64,000 nucleotides of DNA, taken from NCBI RefSeq assembly GCF_030553055.1, contig NZ_CP130713.1:2108001-2172000 (forward strand), read 5' to 3'. The notes under the pieces are model-generated. The model searched no databases. It was not told the DNA's origin and worked only from the letters and a program-made list of their open reading frames with translations. Each line of letters begins with the position of its first letter. Within the stretch, counting starts at the first letter, position 1. The stretch is from Streptomyces sp. XD-27 (GTDB lineage Bacteria; Actinomycetota; Actinomycetes; Streptomycetales; Streptomycetaceae). The position numbers and the translations under genes were made by a program. Positions 50,239-63,050 of this stretch are shown in pieces.

Positions 50239-51973
50239 CCGCCGAACGACCGCACGCGCGGCGACCCGACAGCGACCCGGGAGAGCAGCCCGACCAGGGC
50301 GAGGCGGCACCGGGTCGGCAGGTCGACGACCGGTCCGCCGTGCGGCGGGCATCGCCGGACGCGCCGACGTCCCCGGTCGCGCGGCGGGCCGGGACGGCGG
50401 ACGTCGAGGCGCGGCCCGCGGACCCGGCCGCACGCGGCACAGCCCAGGACTCCGGCCCACGCCGGACCGCGCCGGAGCCGCCGGGCGGCGGCGCCCGCTA
50501 CGGGGTGGACCGGGGTGCAGCACGCCCGGGCGCCCGGCGCGCACCCGGCGGCCAACCCACCACTCGGCACGCCCCCGGCGACCAACCCACCGCCCGGCAC
50601 GCCCCCGGTGACGGACCCACGCGCGCCGCCGGCCCGGTCCGGCGGCTGCGGGCCGCCGCCATGCGGCTGCGGGCTCCCGAGGTCTCGCGGCGCGCGGCCC
50701 TGCACGCGGGCGCCTGGTGGCTGTGGGCGCTCGGGCTGGCGACCGCCGCGTCGCGGACCAGCAATCCGCTGCTGCTCGGGCTGCTGATCGGCGTCGCGGG
50801 CTACGTCGTGGCGGCGCGGCGCACGGACGCGCCGTGGGCGCGGTCCTACGGTGCGTTCCTCAGGCTCGGCGTCGCGGTGCTCGCGATCCGCCTGCTGTTC
50901 GCCGTGCTCCTCGGGTCGCCCATCCCCGGCACCCGGGTCCTGGTGACGCTCCCCGAAGTCCCCTTGCCCGAGTGGGCCCAGGGCGTGCGGATCGGTGGTG
51001 CGGTGACCGCCGAGGGGCTGGTCTTCGCGCTCTACGACGGGCTCAAGCTGGCCACCCTGCTCATCTGCGTCGGCGCGGCGAACGCCCTCGCCAACCCGGC
51101 CCGGCTCCTCAAGTCGCTGCCCGGCGCGCTCTACGAGGTGGGCGTCGCGGTGGTCGTCGCCATGACCTTCGCGCCGAACCTCGTCGAGGACGTCCAGCGG
51201 CTGCGCGCGGCGCGGCGGCTGCGCGGCCGCCCCGACCGGGGCGTCAAGGGACTGTTCCAGGTCGGCCTGCCGGTCCTGGAGGGCGCGTTGGAGCGCTCGG
51301 TGTCGCTGGCGGCGGCGATGGACGCGCGCGGGTACGGGCGCACCGCCCAGGTGCCGACCGCCGTTCGGCGCACCACCGCGGCGCTGACGCTCGGCGGGCT
51401 GTTCGGGGTCTGCGCCGGTACGTACGGGCTGCTGGCCGACCAGGGCGCGGGCTACGGGCTGCCGGTGCTGCTGGGCGGGCTGGCCGCCGCGCTGGGCGGG
51501 CTGTGGCTGGGGCGCCGCCGGTCCGTGCGCAGCCGGTACCGGCCCGACCGGTGGGGGGCGCGGGCGTGGCTGGTCGCCGGCTCGGGCGCGGGCGTCGCGG
51601 CGCTGATGATCTGGGCGGGCGACTACGCCCCGCGGACGCTCCATCCGCCCGCGGTCCCGCTCACGGCGCCGGAACTGCCGCTGTGGCCCGCGCTGTCGGT
51701 GCTGCTCGGCCTGCTGCCCGCGTTCGTCGCGCCCGCCCCGCCACGCGGGCCGGGCCCGGCGGAGCGGCCCGGCTCGACCCGCCGGTCCGCGCCGCCGTCC
51801 GCCTCGGACCGCCGGTCCAACTCAGCGTACGCCCCGGACCACCGGCCTAGCTCACCGCACGGCTCGGACCGCCGGTCGGGCTCACCACACGACTCAGCGC
51901 GCTGGTCCGTGTCGCCATCCGGCTCGGCCGCTCCCCCGCCCCCGATCCGTACCCCAAGGAGCCCTCCCCGTGA
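50235..51973 (+). CDS. ECF transporter T component, probable single-base loss near the end
   Basis: An EcfT-like membrane protein. It has four to five helices (AGAWWLWALGLATAASRTS, PLLLGLLIGVAGYVVAARR), the coupling helices with LRAARRLRGR and AAAMDARGYGR, and a final helix (LSVLLGLLPAFVAPAPP). It has an unusually long Pro/Arg/Ala-rich N-terminus (~130 residues) with RHAPGDQPTARHAPGD repeats. As written, the frame runs into the ATPase to 52646. One missing base in the low-complexity tail would place the stop at 51971-51973, a GTGA overlap with the next start. Confidence 0.85.
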
Positions 51974-53649
51974 TCCGTTTCGAGCAGGTGTCCGTCACGT
52001 ACACCGACGCCGGCGGTCCCGCGATCCAGGGTGTCGATCTGACCGTCCCCGAGGGCGAGCTGTGCCTCCTGGTCGGGCCGTCCGGTGTCGGCAAGTCGAC
52101 TCTGCTGGGTGCCGTCAGCGGTCTCGTACCGCACTTCACCGGCGGCACGCTGCGCGGCCGGGTCACCGTCGCGGGCCGCGACACCCGTACCCACCGCCCG
52201 CGCGAGCTGACCGACGTGGTCGGCACCGTGGGGCAGGATCCGCTCGCGCACTTCGTCACCGACACGGTCGAGGACGAGCTGGCCTACGGCATGGAGTCGC
52301 TCGGGTTGCCCACCGACACCATGCGCCGCCGGGTCGAGGAGACCCTGGATCTGCTGGGGCTGGCCGAGTTGCGGGAGCGGCCCATCGCCACGCTCTCCGG
52401 CGGCCAGCGGCAGCGGGTCGCCATCGGCTCGGTCCTGACCACGCACCCCCGGGTCCTGGTCCTGGACGAGCCGACGTCGGCGCTGGACCCGGCGGCGGCC
52501 GAGGAGGTGCTGGCCGTGCTCCAGCGGCTGGTGCACGACCTGGGGACGACCGTGCTGATGGCCGAGCACCGGCTGGAGCGGGTCGTGCAGTACGCGGACC
52601 GGGTGGTTCTGCTGTCCGGCCCCGGCGAGGCCCCGGTGACCGGTGAGCCCGCCGACCTCATGGCGGTCTCCCCCGTCCACCCGCCGGTGGTGGCGCTGGG
52701 CCGACTCGCCGGCTGGTCGCCGCTGCCGCTGTCGGTGCGGGACGCGCGCCGCAAGGCGGGCCCGCTGCGGGAGCGGCTCGCGGCAGCCCCAGCCCCAGCC
52801 CTGACCCCAACCGCTGTTCCCGCCGCCGCGCCCGTCGACGCCACGCCCACCGCCGCGCCCGCCGCGCCGCCGCACGAGCCGCGGCCCCGGCCGCTGGCCG
52901 AGGCGGTCGGCCTGTCGGTGCGGCGCGGCCGCGTCGAGACGCTGCACGCGGTCGACCTGTCCGTACGTCCCGGTGAGACGGTCGCGCTGATGGGCCGTAA
53001 CGGAGCCGGAAAGTCCACTCTCCTGTCCGCGTTCGTGGGGCTGCACGAACCCGCCGCCGGGACCGTCCGCGTCGACGGCGCCGTCCCGCACCGCACCCGG
53101 CCCGCGGAGCTGCTGCACCGCGTGGGGCTGGTGCCCCAGGAGCCACAGGATCTGCTGTACGCGGACACGGTCGCGGCCGAGTGCGCGGCGGCGGACCAGG
53201 ACACGGGGGCGCCGGCGGGCACCTGCCGGGCGCTGGTGGGGCGGCTGCTGCCGCACGTGCCCGACACCACGCATCCCCGTGACCTGTCGGAGGGGCAGCG
53301 GCTGGCGCTGGCGCTCGCGGTGGTCCTCACGGCCCGGCCACCGCTGCTCCTGCTGGACGAGCCGACCCGCGGCCTGGACTACGCGGCGAAGGCGCGGCTG
53401 GCCGAGGTGCTGCGCGAGCTCGCGGCGGACGGGCACGCCATCGTGCTGGCCACGCATGACGTGGAGCTGGCGGCCGAGCTGGCCCACCGCGTCGTCATCC
53501 TGGCCGACGGCGAGGTGGTGGCGGACGGCCCGACCGCGGAGGTGGTGGTCTCCTCCCCCGCGTTCGCCCCGCAGGTCGCCAAGGTGCTCGCGCCGCTGCC
53601 CTGGCTGACGGTGCCGCAGGTGCGGCGGGCGCTGGAGACGGCCGGATGA
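51970..53649 (+). CDS. ECF transporter ATPase, two fused ABC domains
   Basis: A 559-residue fusion of two nucleotide-binding domains (EcfA-EcfA'). Domain 1: LLVGPSGVGKSTLLGAVSG, LSGGQRQRVAIGSVL, VLVLDEPTSALDPAAAEE. Domain 2: VALMGRNGAGKSTLLSAFVG, LSEGQRLALALAVV, LLLLDEPTRGLDYAAKARL. A Pro/Ala-rich linker (about 270-305) joins them. It energises import with the T and S components. Its stop overlaps the S component start. Confidence 0.95.
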   Translation: MIRFEQVSVTYTDAGGPAIQGVDLTVPEGELCLLVGPSGVGKSTLLGAVSGLVPHFTGGTLRGRVTVAGRDTRTHRPRELTDVVGTVGQDPLAHFVTDTVEDELAYGMESLGLPTDTMRRRVEETLDLLGLAELRERPIATLSGGQRQRVAIGSVLTTHPRVLVLDEPTSALDPAAAEEVLAVLQRLVHDLGTTVLMAEHRLERVVQYADRVVLLSGPGEAPVTGEPADLMAVSPVHPPVVALGRLAGWSPLPLSVRDARRKAGPLRERLAAAPAPALTPTAVPAAAPVDATPTAAPAAPPHEPRPRPLAEAVGLSVRRGRVETLHAVDLSVRPGETVALMGRNGAGKSTLLSAFVGLHEPAAGTVRVDGAVPHRTRPAELLHRVGLVPQEPQDLLYADTVAAECAAADQDTGAPAGTCRALVGRLLPHVPDTTHPRDLSEGQRLALALAVVLTARPPLLLLDEPTRGLDYAAKARLAEVLRELAADGHAIVLATHDVELAAELAHRVVILADGEVVADGPTAEVVVSSPAFAPQVAKVLAPLPWLTVPQVRRALETAG

Positions 53650-54572
53650 CCGCCGCTCGTCCGCAGCCGCAGGCGCCCCGCCGCGCGACGGACCCCGCGA
53701 GCCGCGAGAGCGGGGGCCGTGGTCGGCCGGTGCGCGCCGTCCGCCTCGGCCCCCGCTCGGTCGCCGCCCTCGCCCTGGTCTCCGCGGTCGGCGTCGTCGC
53801 CTTCGGGTGGCCGCTGCTGGCCGCGCCCGACTCCTCGCTCGCGCACTCCTCCGACGCGCCATGGCTGTTCGCGGCGCTGCTGCCGCTGCTGCTGGCCGTG
53901 GTGGTGGCGACCATCGCCGACACCGGCCTGGGGCCCAAGGCCGTGGCGATGCTGGGTGTGCTGGCCGCGGCGGGCGCGGCGCTGCGGCCGCTGGGCGGCG
54001 GCACGGCGGGCATCGAGCCGATGTTCTTCCTGATGGTGCTCTCCGGGCGGGTGCTGGGCCCCGGTTTCGGCTTCGTCCTCGGTGCGGTGTCGATGTTCGC
54101 CTCCGCCCTGCTGACGGGCGGGGTGGGCCCGTGGATGCCGTTCCAGATGCTGGCCATGGGCTGGGTCGCGATGGGCGCGGGGCTGCTGCCGGCGCCCGAC
54201 CGGCTGCGCGGCCGCCGTGAGCTGGTGATGGTGGCGGGGTACGGGGCCGTCGCGTCACTGCTGTACGGCACGGTCATGAACCTGCAAGGGTGGCCGTACA
54301 TCGGACAGCTGACGTCGAGTGTGTCCTTCGTCCCCGGCGACGCGCTCCATGAGAACCTGGCTCGATTCGTGGCGTACTGCCTGGCCACCTCCCTCGGCTG
54401 GGACGTGCCGCGTGCCGTGGTCACCGTCGTGCTGACGCTCGCCCTCGGCGGCCCCGTCCTCAGGGCGCTGCGCCGCGCCACCCGCCGGGCGGCCTTCGAC
54501 GCCTCCGCGGTCTTCGACGGGCCCGGCCCGGCCCCGGACCGGGTTGCGGACGGCCGGTTCGAGCTGCGCTGA
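53646..54572 (+). CDS. ECF transporter S component, candidate corrinoid-binding
   Basis: A 308-residue membrane protein with six or so helices (SVAALALVSAVGVVAFGWPL, LFAALLPLLLAVVVATIADT, GRVLGPGFGFVLGAVSMFAS, GVGPWMPFQMLAMGWVAMGA). The latter pattern is typical of ECF S components. Riboswitch control makes cobalamin or a precursor the best substrate guess. ATG 53646 overlaps the ATPase stop. The following interval 54573-54853 shows no gene. Confidence 0.85.
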   Translation: MTAARPQPQAPRRATDPASRESGGRGRPVRAVRLGPRSVAALALVSAVGVVAFGWPLLAAPDSSLAHSSDAPWLFAALLPLLLAVVVATIADTGLGPKAVAMLGVLAAAGAALRPLGGGTAGIEPMFFLMVLSGRVLGPGFGFVLGAVSMFASALLTGGVGPWMPFQMLAMGWVAMGAGLLPAPDRLRGRRELVMVAGYGAVASLLYGTVMNLQGWPYIGQLTSSVSFVPGDALHENLARFVAYCLATSLGWDVPRAVVTVVLTLALGGPVLRALRRATRRAAFDASAVFDGPGPAPDRVADGRFELR

Positions 54573-54853
54573 GCGGACGCAGCCGAGGGACTCGTACGTG
54601 TGAAGCGGCGTCACGCCCGCGCGGGCCGGGTACTAAGGCGCTTCGTAGCGGGTCGGCGTCGACGGGTCCGCGTCGCGCGCCCTGCCGATCACGGTGACGG
54701 GCCGTTGCCGACGGACGGGCGGTCGCGCTCTCCGATCCGGGGTAGTACCTCCCGACATTGCGGTCCCCTGGGGCTGCGTCAACAGTGAAGGGGTCGCCGG
54801 GTGGCACGGCCGCGCCGGGCGGCGCGTCCTGTCCCCGACGGAAGGTCCATCCC

Positions 54854-55273
54854 GTGTCCGCTGACCCGCTCCCCAGCCGCACCGTGCCCCGCCGGAAGTC
54901 CGCACTGCTGTGCTCCGTGGCGGCGCTGAGCGCCGCCGGTGTGGCGCTGTCCGCCGCGCCGACGGAGGCCGCGGGCCTTCCGCTGGGCAGCGAGGCCCGG
55001 GAGATCGCGCGGCGGATGATCCCCAACAGGACGCAGTTCAAGTGCTTCAGCAAGCTCGTGGAGCGGGAGAGCGGCTGGCGGGTCACGGTGACCTCGCCCA
55101 CCGGGGCGTACGGTCTACTCCAGGCGCTGCCGGGCTCGAAGATGGCGTCGGCGGGCGCGGACTGGCGGACCAACCCGGCGACGCAGATCAGCTGGGGTCT
55201 GGAGTACATCAAGGACCGGTACGGCAGCCCGTGCGAGGCATGGGCGTTCTGGCGGTCCAAAGGGTGGTACTGA
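54854..55273 (+). CDS. Secreted lysozyme-like transglycosylase (SLT domain)
   Basis: A 139-residue exported protein: signal peptide (RRKSALLCSVAALSAAGVAL), then an SLT-type domain with the catalytic Glu in FSKLVERESGWRV, SPTGAYGLLQALPGSKMASA and WGLEYIKDRYGSPCEAWAFW. Such enzymes cut glycan strands of the cell wall. GTG 54854 has GGAAGG upstream. It converges on the thiolase gene with a 9-base gap. Confidence 0.88.
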   Translation: MSADPLPSRTVPRRKSALLCSVAALSAAGVALSAAPTEAAGLPLGSEAREIARRMIPNRTQFKCFSKLVERESGWRVTVTSPTGAYGLLQALPGSKMASAGADWRTNPATQISWGLEYIKDRYGSPCEAWAFWRSKGWY

Positions 55274-55282
55274 CACCTCGAG

Positions 55283-56524
<1,242 letters not shown>

Positions 56525-56629
56525 GTCCGCCCTCAGTCTGCTGAGGGCCGCAGGGGCCGCGCAAGGGGCGTGCACCGCACTTGTACCGCAGGTAACCGCA
56601 ACGAATCCGGCCTCGCCCCTTGCGACTTG

Positions 56630-56643
56630 TAGAACCCGTTACT
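56630..56643. promoter_or_regulatory. KstR-type site near the CYP125-like gene
   Basis: TAGAACCCGTTACT has the AACnnGTT core and differs from the consensus at the last position only (a TA follows). It lies 48 bases upstream of ATG 56691. Confidence 0.6.
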
Positions 56644-56690
56644 ACCTTCCGCAGCACTTCTGATGGTGCGTCAGGAAGGAAGTGGCGCCG

Positions 56691-57923
56691 ATGCCCTGCC
56701 CCGCGATGCCGGACGGCTTCGACTTCACCGACCCCGACCTGTACCGGCAGCGGGTGCCGCTCCCGGAGTTCGCCCGGCTGCGGCGGACCGCGCCGGTGTG
56801 GTGGAACGCGCAGCGGCACGGGGCGGCGGGCTTCGACGACGACGGCTACTGGGCCGTCACCCGCCACGCGGACGTCAAGGAGGTCTCCACCCACCCGGAG
56901 CTGTACTCCTCGCACCTCAACACCGCGATCATCCGCTTCAACGAGCACATCCAGCGCGAGCAGATCGACGTCCAGAAGCTGATCATGCTGAACATGGACC
57001 CGCCCGAGCACACCCGGGTCCGCCAGATCGTGCAGCGCGGCTTCACCCCGCGCGCCATCCGGGCCCTGGAGGAGGCGCTGCGCGACCGCGCCGCCCGCAT
57101 CGTGGCCGGGGCCCGCGAGGGCGGCACCGGGGACTTCGTCACCGACATCGCGTGCGAGCTGCCGCTCCAGGCCATCGCCGAGCTGATCGGCGTCCCGCAG
57201 CGCGACCGCGCGAGGATCTTCGACTGGTCCAACAAGATGGTCGCGTACGACGATCCCGAGCTGGCCGTCACCGAGGAGATCGGCACCCAATCGGCCGCGG
57301 AACTCATCTCGTACGCCATGAACCTGGCCACCGACCGCAAGGCATGCCCGGCCCGGGACATCGTCAGCGCGCTGGTCGCCGCCGAGGACGAAGGCAACCT
57401 GGGGGCCGACGAGTTCGGGTTCTTCGTGCTGCTGCTGGCGGTCGCGGGCAACGAGACCACGCGCAACGCCATCAGCCACGGCATGCACGCCTTCCTCACC
57501 CACCCCGAGCAGTGGGAGCGATTCAAGAGCGAGCGCCCGGCCACGGCCGCCGACGAGATCGTGCGGTGGGCGACCCCGGTGGTCTCGTTCCAGCGCACCG
57601 CCACCCGGGACACCGAGCTGGGCGGTCAGCTCATCAGGAAGGGCCGGCGAGTCGGCCTGTTCTACGCGTCCGCCAACAACGACCCGGAGGTCTTCGCGCG
57701 CCCCGAGGTCTTCGACATCGGCCGGGACCCGAACCCGCATCTGGGCTTCGGCGGCGGCGGTCCGCACTTCTGCCTCGGCAAGAGCCTGGCCGAGCTCGAG
57801 ATCCGACTGATCTTCAACGCCATCGCGGACGAACTGCCCGACATCCGGCTGACGGGGCAGCCGCGGCGGTTGCGTTCGGCGTGGCTGAACGGCATCAAGG
57901 AGATGCGGGTCAGCTACACCTGA
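56691..57923 (+). CDS. cyp125: Cytochrome P450, CYP125-like steroid C26/C27 monooxygenase
   Basis: A 410-residue P450. ATG 56691 has GGAAGG at better spacing than GTG 56682. I-helix AGNETTRNAISHG, K-helix EIVRW, heme-binding FGGGGPHFCLGKSLAELEIR. The region NEHIQREQIDVQKLIMLNMD followed by PPEHTRVRQIVQRGFTPRA is characteristic of CYP125, which oxidises the terminal methyl of cholesterol or cholestenone. Electrons would come from a 3Fe-4S ferredoxin such as 44908-45171. Confidence 0.93.
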   Translation: MPCPAMPDGFDFTDPDLYRQRVPLPEFARLRRTAPVWWNAQRHGAAGFDDDGYWAVTRHADVKEVSTHPELYSSHLNTAIIRFNEHIQREQIDVQKLIMLNMDPPEHTRVRQIVQRGFTPRAIRALEEALRDRAARIVAGAREGGTGDFVTDIACELPLQAIAELIGVPQRDRARIFDWSNKMVAYDDPELAVTEEIGTQSAAELISYAMNLATDRKACPARDIVSALVAAEDEGNLGADEFGFFVLLLAVAGNETTRNAISHGMHAFLTHPEQWERFKSERPATAADEIVRWATPVVSFQRTATRDTELGGQLIRKGRRVGLFYASANNDPEVFARPEVFDIGRDPNPHLGFGGGGPHFCLGKSLAELEIRLIFNAIADELPDIRLTGQPRRLRSAWLNGIKEMRVSYT

Positions 57924-58046
57924 CGCGCGACCGGCTCCACCAGACACCCCACCACCCCACCAGACACCCCACCAGCCACTCCTTTCCTGGCCGAAAAGCA
58001 CCCACCTCGGGCCACCCCTTGAGCTTGTCAGGTGCATCTCAGCGTG

Positions 58047-58062
58047 CTTACTCTCGAGTAAG
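58047..58062. promoter_or_regulatory. TTACT-AGTAA inverted repeat before the DUF6230 operon
   Basis: CTTACTCTCGAGTAAG has perfect 6-base arms, 55 bases before ATG 58117. It has the look of a TetR-type operator. The gap 57924-58046 also holds a CACCAGACACCCCACCA direct repeat (about 57939-57975). Confidence 0.55.
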
Positions 58063-58116
58063 TTCCCCCACTCGCAGCACGGGGCTCTGCCACGCTCTCG
58101 AAAGGGATATTTCGCC

Positions 58117-59887
<1,771 letters not shown>

Positions 59888-60151
59888 CGGCGGCCGCCCC
59901 GGCGGTCCCGGGTGGCGGCGGACCGCCACCGGCCGGACCATGGAAGGGCGGCGATCCACCCGGGGCGGGCGGCTCCCCCGCCCGCCCCGGTCCGCACATC
60001 GCCCGTTCGCTCAGTTCGCCCTCTACACCGGCGACGCCACCGGGTATAGGTAGTCGCGGTACAGGTCTTCCATCAATGGACAGCGCAGGCCCGGGCCGCC
60101 TCGGCCCGGGCCGCGACGTGGTCGTCGGACTGGCGATTCCGGGGGTGTGGG

Positions 60152-61158
60152 ATGTGGTTGAACGTGTCGAACGAGGATCTGCCCGCGCAGGAGCGGTTTC
60201 CCTTCTGGGCCGACCTGCTCTCCCGCGAGCTGGCCCCTCTCACGTTGAGCAGCACGAACGCCGCCGTCGACTTCTCCGCGAGGGCCTCCGTACTGGATCT
60301 CGGCTCCGTACGGGTGGCCGCGTTCAACAGCCCGCCCGCGCACCTGAAACGCACCTGGGCGGACATCCGGCGGGCCGACCCGGGCACGTACCAGCTGACC
60401 TTCGTCTCCGGCACCCCTCTGTGGATCAGCCAGCGGCGCCAGGACTCCGGGCTGGTGTACGGCGACATGGTGCTCTGGGACGTCTCGCACCCGTTCGAGG
60501 GCGCAGTGCCCGACCAGGGCCGTAACATCCAGTCACTCATCCTGCAACTGCCGCGCGAGGAACTGCCGCTGCCACCGGCCAGGATCCACCGGCTCCTCGC
60601 CCGGCCCCTGTCGGCCCGCACCGGCATGGGAGCGATCCTCGCCCGGTTCATGACCAGTCTGGACGCCTACGGTCCCGACTGCGACCCGCGCGATCTGAAC
60701 CGATTAGGGGCGATGGCGCTCGACCTGGCGGGCGCCTGCCTGGCCCAGCACCTCGGAGCCTACGATGACCTTCCGACCGAGACCCGCCAGCAGGCCCTGC
60801 TGGCCCGCGTCAACGCCTTCATCGACCACAACCTCGGTGATCCGGACCTGGGGCCGGCGGACATCGCGGCACACCACCACATCTCCGTGCGCTCCCTGCA
60901 CACGCTCTTCCGGCAGCAGGGGGAGACCGTGGCGGCCTCGATACGCCGACGCCGCCTGGAACGCTGCCACGCCGACCTCACCGACCCCCGGCTACGACGG
61001 CGGCCGATCAGCGCCATCGCCGCCCACTGGGGTACCTGCGCCCGGCGGACTTCAGCCGGGCGTTCCGCGCCGTGTACGGCGTGGCGCCCAGAGAACTCCG
61101 GCAGACGGCGCTGCGCAGTCTGTCGGATACGCAACAGGCCGCGCTGAGCGACAAGTAA
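60152..61158 (+). CDS. AraC-family regulator, frameshifted near the end
   Basis: A cupin-like AraC_binding_2 N-terminus (DLPAQERFPFWADLLSREL) followed by an AraC HTH (FIDHNLGDPDLGPADIAAHH, ISVRSLHTLFRQQGETVAAS). The second HTH helix is lost at the G4 run 61029-61032. One added G gives YLRPADFSRAFRAVYGVAPR and a stop at 61158, 335 residues total, the usual size. ATG 60152. Targets unknown. Confidence 0.85.
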
Positions 61159-61390
61159 CGCCGCACGCATCGCCAACTCGCAGCCGACGGGGCGCGCCAC
61201 GATGTGAGGGCACGGGGGAAACCAAGCGTTGATTCCACACCTGGGGGGTGGTCATGGGACCTACAGAGTCGTCGTTGGCCGCGTTGGTGAAAACGTTCTC
61301 CCCGAGGTATGTGTTCGGGGCGTACCCCGCAGTTGTGCGTCTAGCCCACCACGTGCGCGGAGCGACACTGTGTAAGCGAGGACGACCTTC

Positions 61391-61945
61391 TCAGGCGAAC
61401 GGCACGTTGACGCAGGCCAGGCGGGCGCCCGCGGTGCCCGCGTGGCCCTCGTGCGTCTCGGTGGCGTGCTCGTGGACCACCACGGAACGCGCCCCCTGGT
61501 CCCGGAAGCGCCAGTCCACGACGGCCTCGGCGCGCCCGTTGCCGCGCGCGTCGGTGGTCAGGTCCAGCCAGACCTCGTTGCGCGCGTTGGCGTACGCGGG
61601 GTCGGTCGACGGCTGCACGGGGTCCGGCACGTTCTGGTAATGAGGCCCGGAGTCGGCGGGCTGGGCACCGCACGCCTTGGTGTGCACATGGGCCCCGAAC
61701 GTACGGTGCGCCTCGACGCCGTGCACCCGCAGCACGATGCGCGTACCGCCGCCCGGGACCGGGTGCTCCAGGACCGTGACCGCGCTGCCCGCCGGGACCG
61801 CCGCGGCGTCGTAGGTCACCGCCTCGTGAGCGCCTTCGGCCACCGTCGCATACCGCTCGTGTACGAACGCCACGGGGCACTGCGCCCCGCTCACGGCCGA
61901 TACCGAGGCCATCGACACGGCCAGGACTGTCATCGCCAACGACAT
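61391..61945 (-). CDS. Superoxide dismutase-like (Cu-SOD fold) exported protein
   Basis: A 184-residue protein with signal peptide (TVLAVSMASVSAVSGAQ) and the SodC fold: FGAHVHTKACGAQPADSGPH and VVVHEHATETHEGHAGTAGA. Copper ligands (HVH, GPH, VHEH) are present. The usual zinc loop His-71, His-80 and Asp-83 region instead reads YQNVPDPVQPSTDPAYANAR, lacking His. It may be a copper-only type enzyme or an inactive relative. Preceding gap 61159-61390 shows nothing I can support. Confidence 0.8.
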   Translation of the reverse strand: MSLAMTVLAVSMASVSAVSGAQCPVAFVHERYATVAEGAHEAVTYDAAAVPAGSAVTVLEHPVPGGGTRIVLRVHGVEAHRTFGAHVHTKACGAQPADSGPHYQNVPDPVQPSTDPAYANARNEVWLDLTTDARGNGRAEAVVDWRFRDQGARSVVVHEHATETHEGHAGTAGARLACVNVPFA

Positions 61946-62064
61946 GTTTCACTACTCCCGAATGAGAGGGGCGGACCGCTCACGAGGGCCCGAACTGCCG
62001 TGAAAACGCTAGCGGTTCAGGCGCGGGTCCCGCCGGGGGAACCGGAACGGAGGATCACATTCGG

Positions 62065-63021
62065 TCACGTCGCGGGGAGCCGTGGGGGCAGCGCCCCGCC
62101 CAGCCAGTGCAGCGCGTCCCGTACCCGCGCGGGCGCCCCGGACGGCAGCCGCTCCGGGTACGCGGCCGCGGTGCGCAGCAGTTCCAGCGTCCGCCCCGAA
62201 CCGGTCCCGGCCACCGAGGGAACCAGTTCCTCCACCGTCCGTACGGCGTCCCGCCAGGCACCCGCGCCGAGGAGCGCGGCGAGCAGCCGGGCTCCGAAGA
62301 TCCCGCTGTAGCCGACGGTCACGCCGGACTCCTGGAGCGCGGCCCGGTGCAGCAGCGGGATCGCCCGCGCCCACTCCCCGGCTTTCTGGTACGTCCCACC
62401 CTGGTGGCCGTCGATCTCGTCGGCCGTCACCCACCACACCCAGGGCGGGTCGCCGGGCCGCTCCCCGTCCAGCAGCAGGGAGCGGGCACGCGCGAAGGAG
62501 CGGGCCGCCTCGCTCGCCCGGCCGGTCGCGGCGAGCCCGCGCGCCTCCCGGATCCGGAAGACCGCCTCCAGCCGCGGGGTCAGCCGGCGCCGGTCCAGTA
62601 CGGCACGGGCGACGGCGAGTTCGGTGCGGGGGCGGCCGGTCCATCCTGCGCGCAGGGCCGCGTTCTGGAGGGTCAGCAACTCGGTGGCGCGATCGCCGGC
62701 GCGCCGGGCCCAGGTCAGCGCGGCGGCGTCCAGCCGGGCGGCGGCCCGGTACCGCCCGGCGTCGAAGTGCAGCCAACCGGCCACCTCGGCGAGCTCGGCG
62801 GCGGCCGCCAGCCGCTCGCGCCGTTCGACGCGGTCAGCGAGCCCCCTGCGGCCCCGGCCGTGGTGGCAGTGCCGCACCTGATGCCGTAGGGCGGCGAAGG
62901 CGGCGGCAGCCTGGTCGACGGCGGACGGCGCACCCGCCGACCACACGGCCGGGTCGTTGTCCAGCGCGACCAGCCGCCGCGATGCGGCCCGTATGCCCTC
63001 GACGGAGCCGCCGTCCGTCAC
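62065..63021 (-). CDS. TPR-like regulatory protein without HTH domain
   Basis: A 318-residue helical protein: VEGIRAASRRLVALDNDPAV, then TPR-like pairs (AELAEVAGWLHFDAGRYRAA, REARGLAATGRASEAARSFA, AIPLLHRAALQESGVTVGYS). It matches the C-terminal part of NsdA/XRE-TPR regulators of Streptomyces, but no DNA-binding domain precedes it. GTG 63021 was chosen because the open frame upstream is antisense to the PAP2 gene. It may be a truncated or partner protein. Confidence 0.65.
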   Translation of the reverse strand: MTDGGSVEGIRAASRRLVALDNDPAVWSAGAPSAVDQAAAAFAALRHQVRHCHHGRGRRGLADRVERRERLAAAAELAEVAGWLHFDAGRYRAAARLDAAALTWARRAGDRATELLTLQNAALRAGWTGRPRTELAVARAVLDRRRLTPRLEAVFRIREARGLAATGRASEAARSFARARSLLLDGERPGDPPWVWWVTADEIDGHQGGTYQKAGEWARAIPLLHRAALQESGVTVGYSGIFGARLLAALLGAGAWRDAVRTVEELVPSVAGTGSGRTLELLRTAAAYPERLPSGAPARVRDALHWLGGALPPRLPAT

Positions 63022-63050
63022 GTGCGGAACTGCCCCCACCCCGGCCGCAC

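Noticed and set aside
61248..61640. A 130-residue plus-strand frame before the SOD-like gene
   Set aside because: Most of it is antisense to the SOD-like gene, and the first 45 residues have no family likeness; only the first 140 bases are free of other genes.
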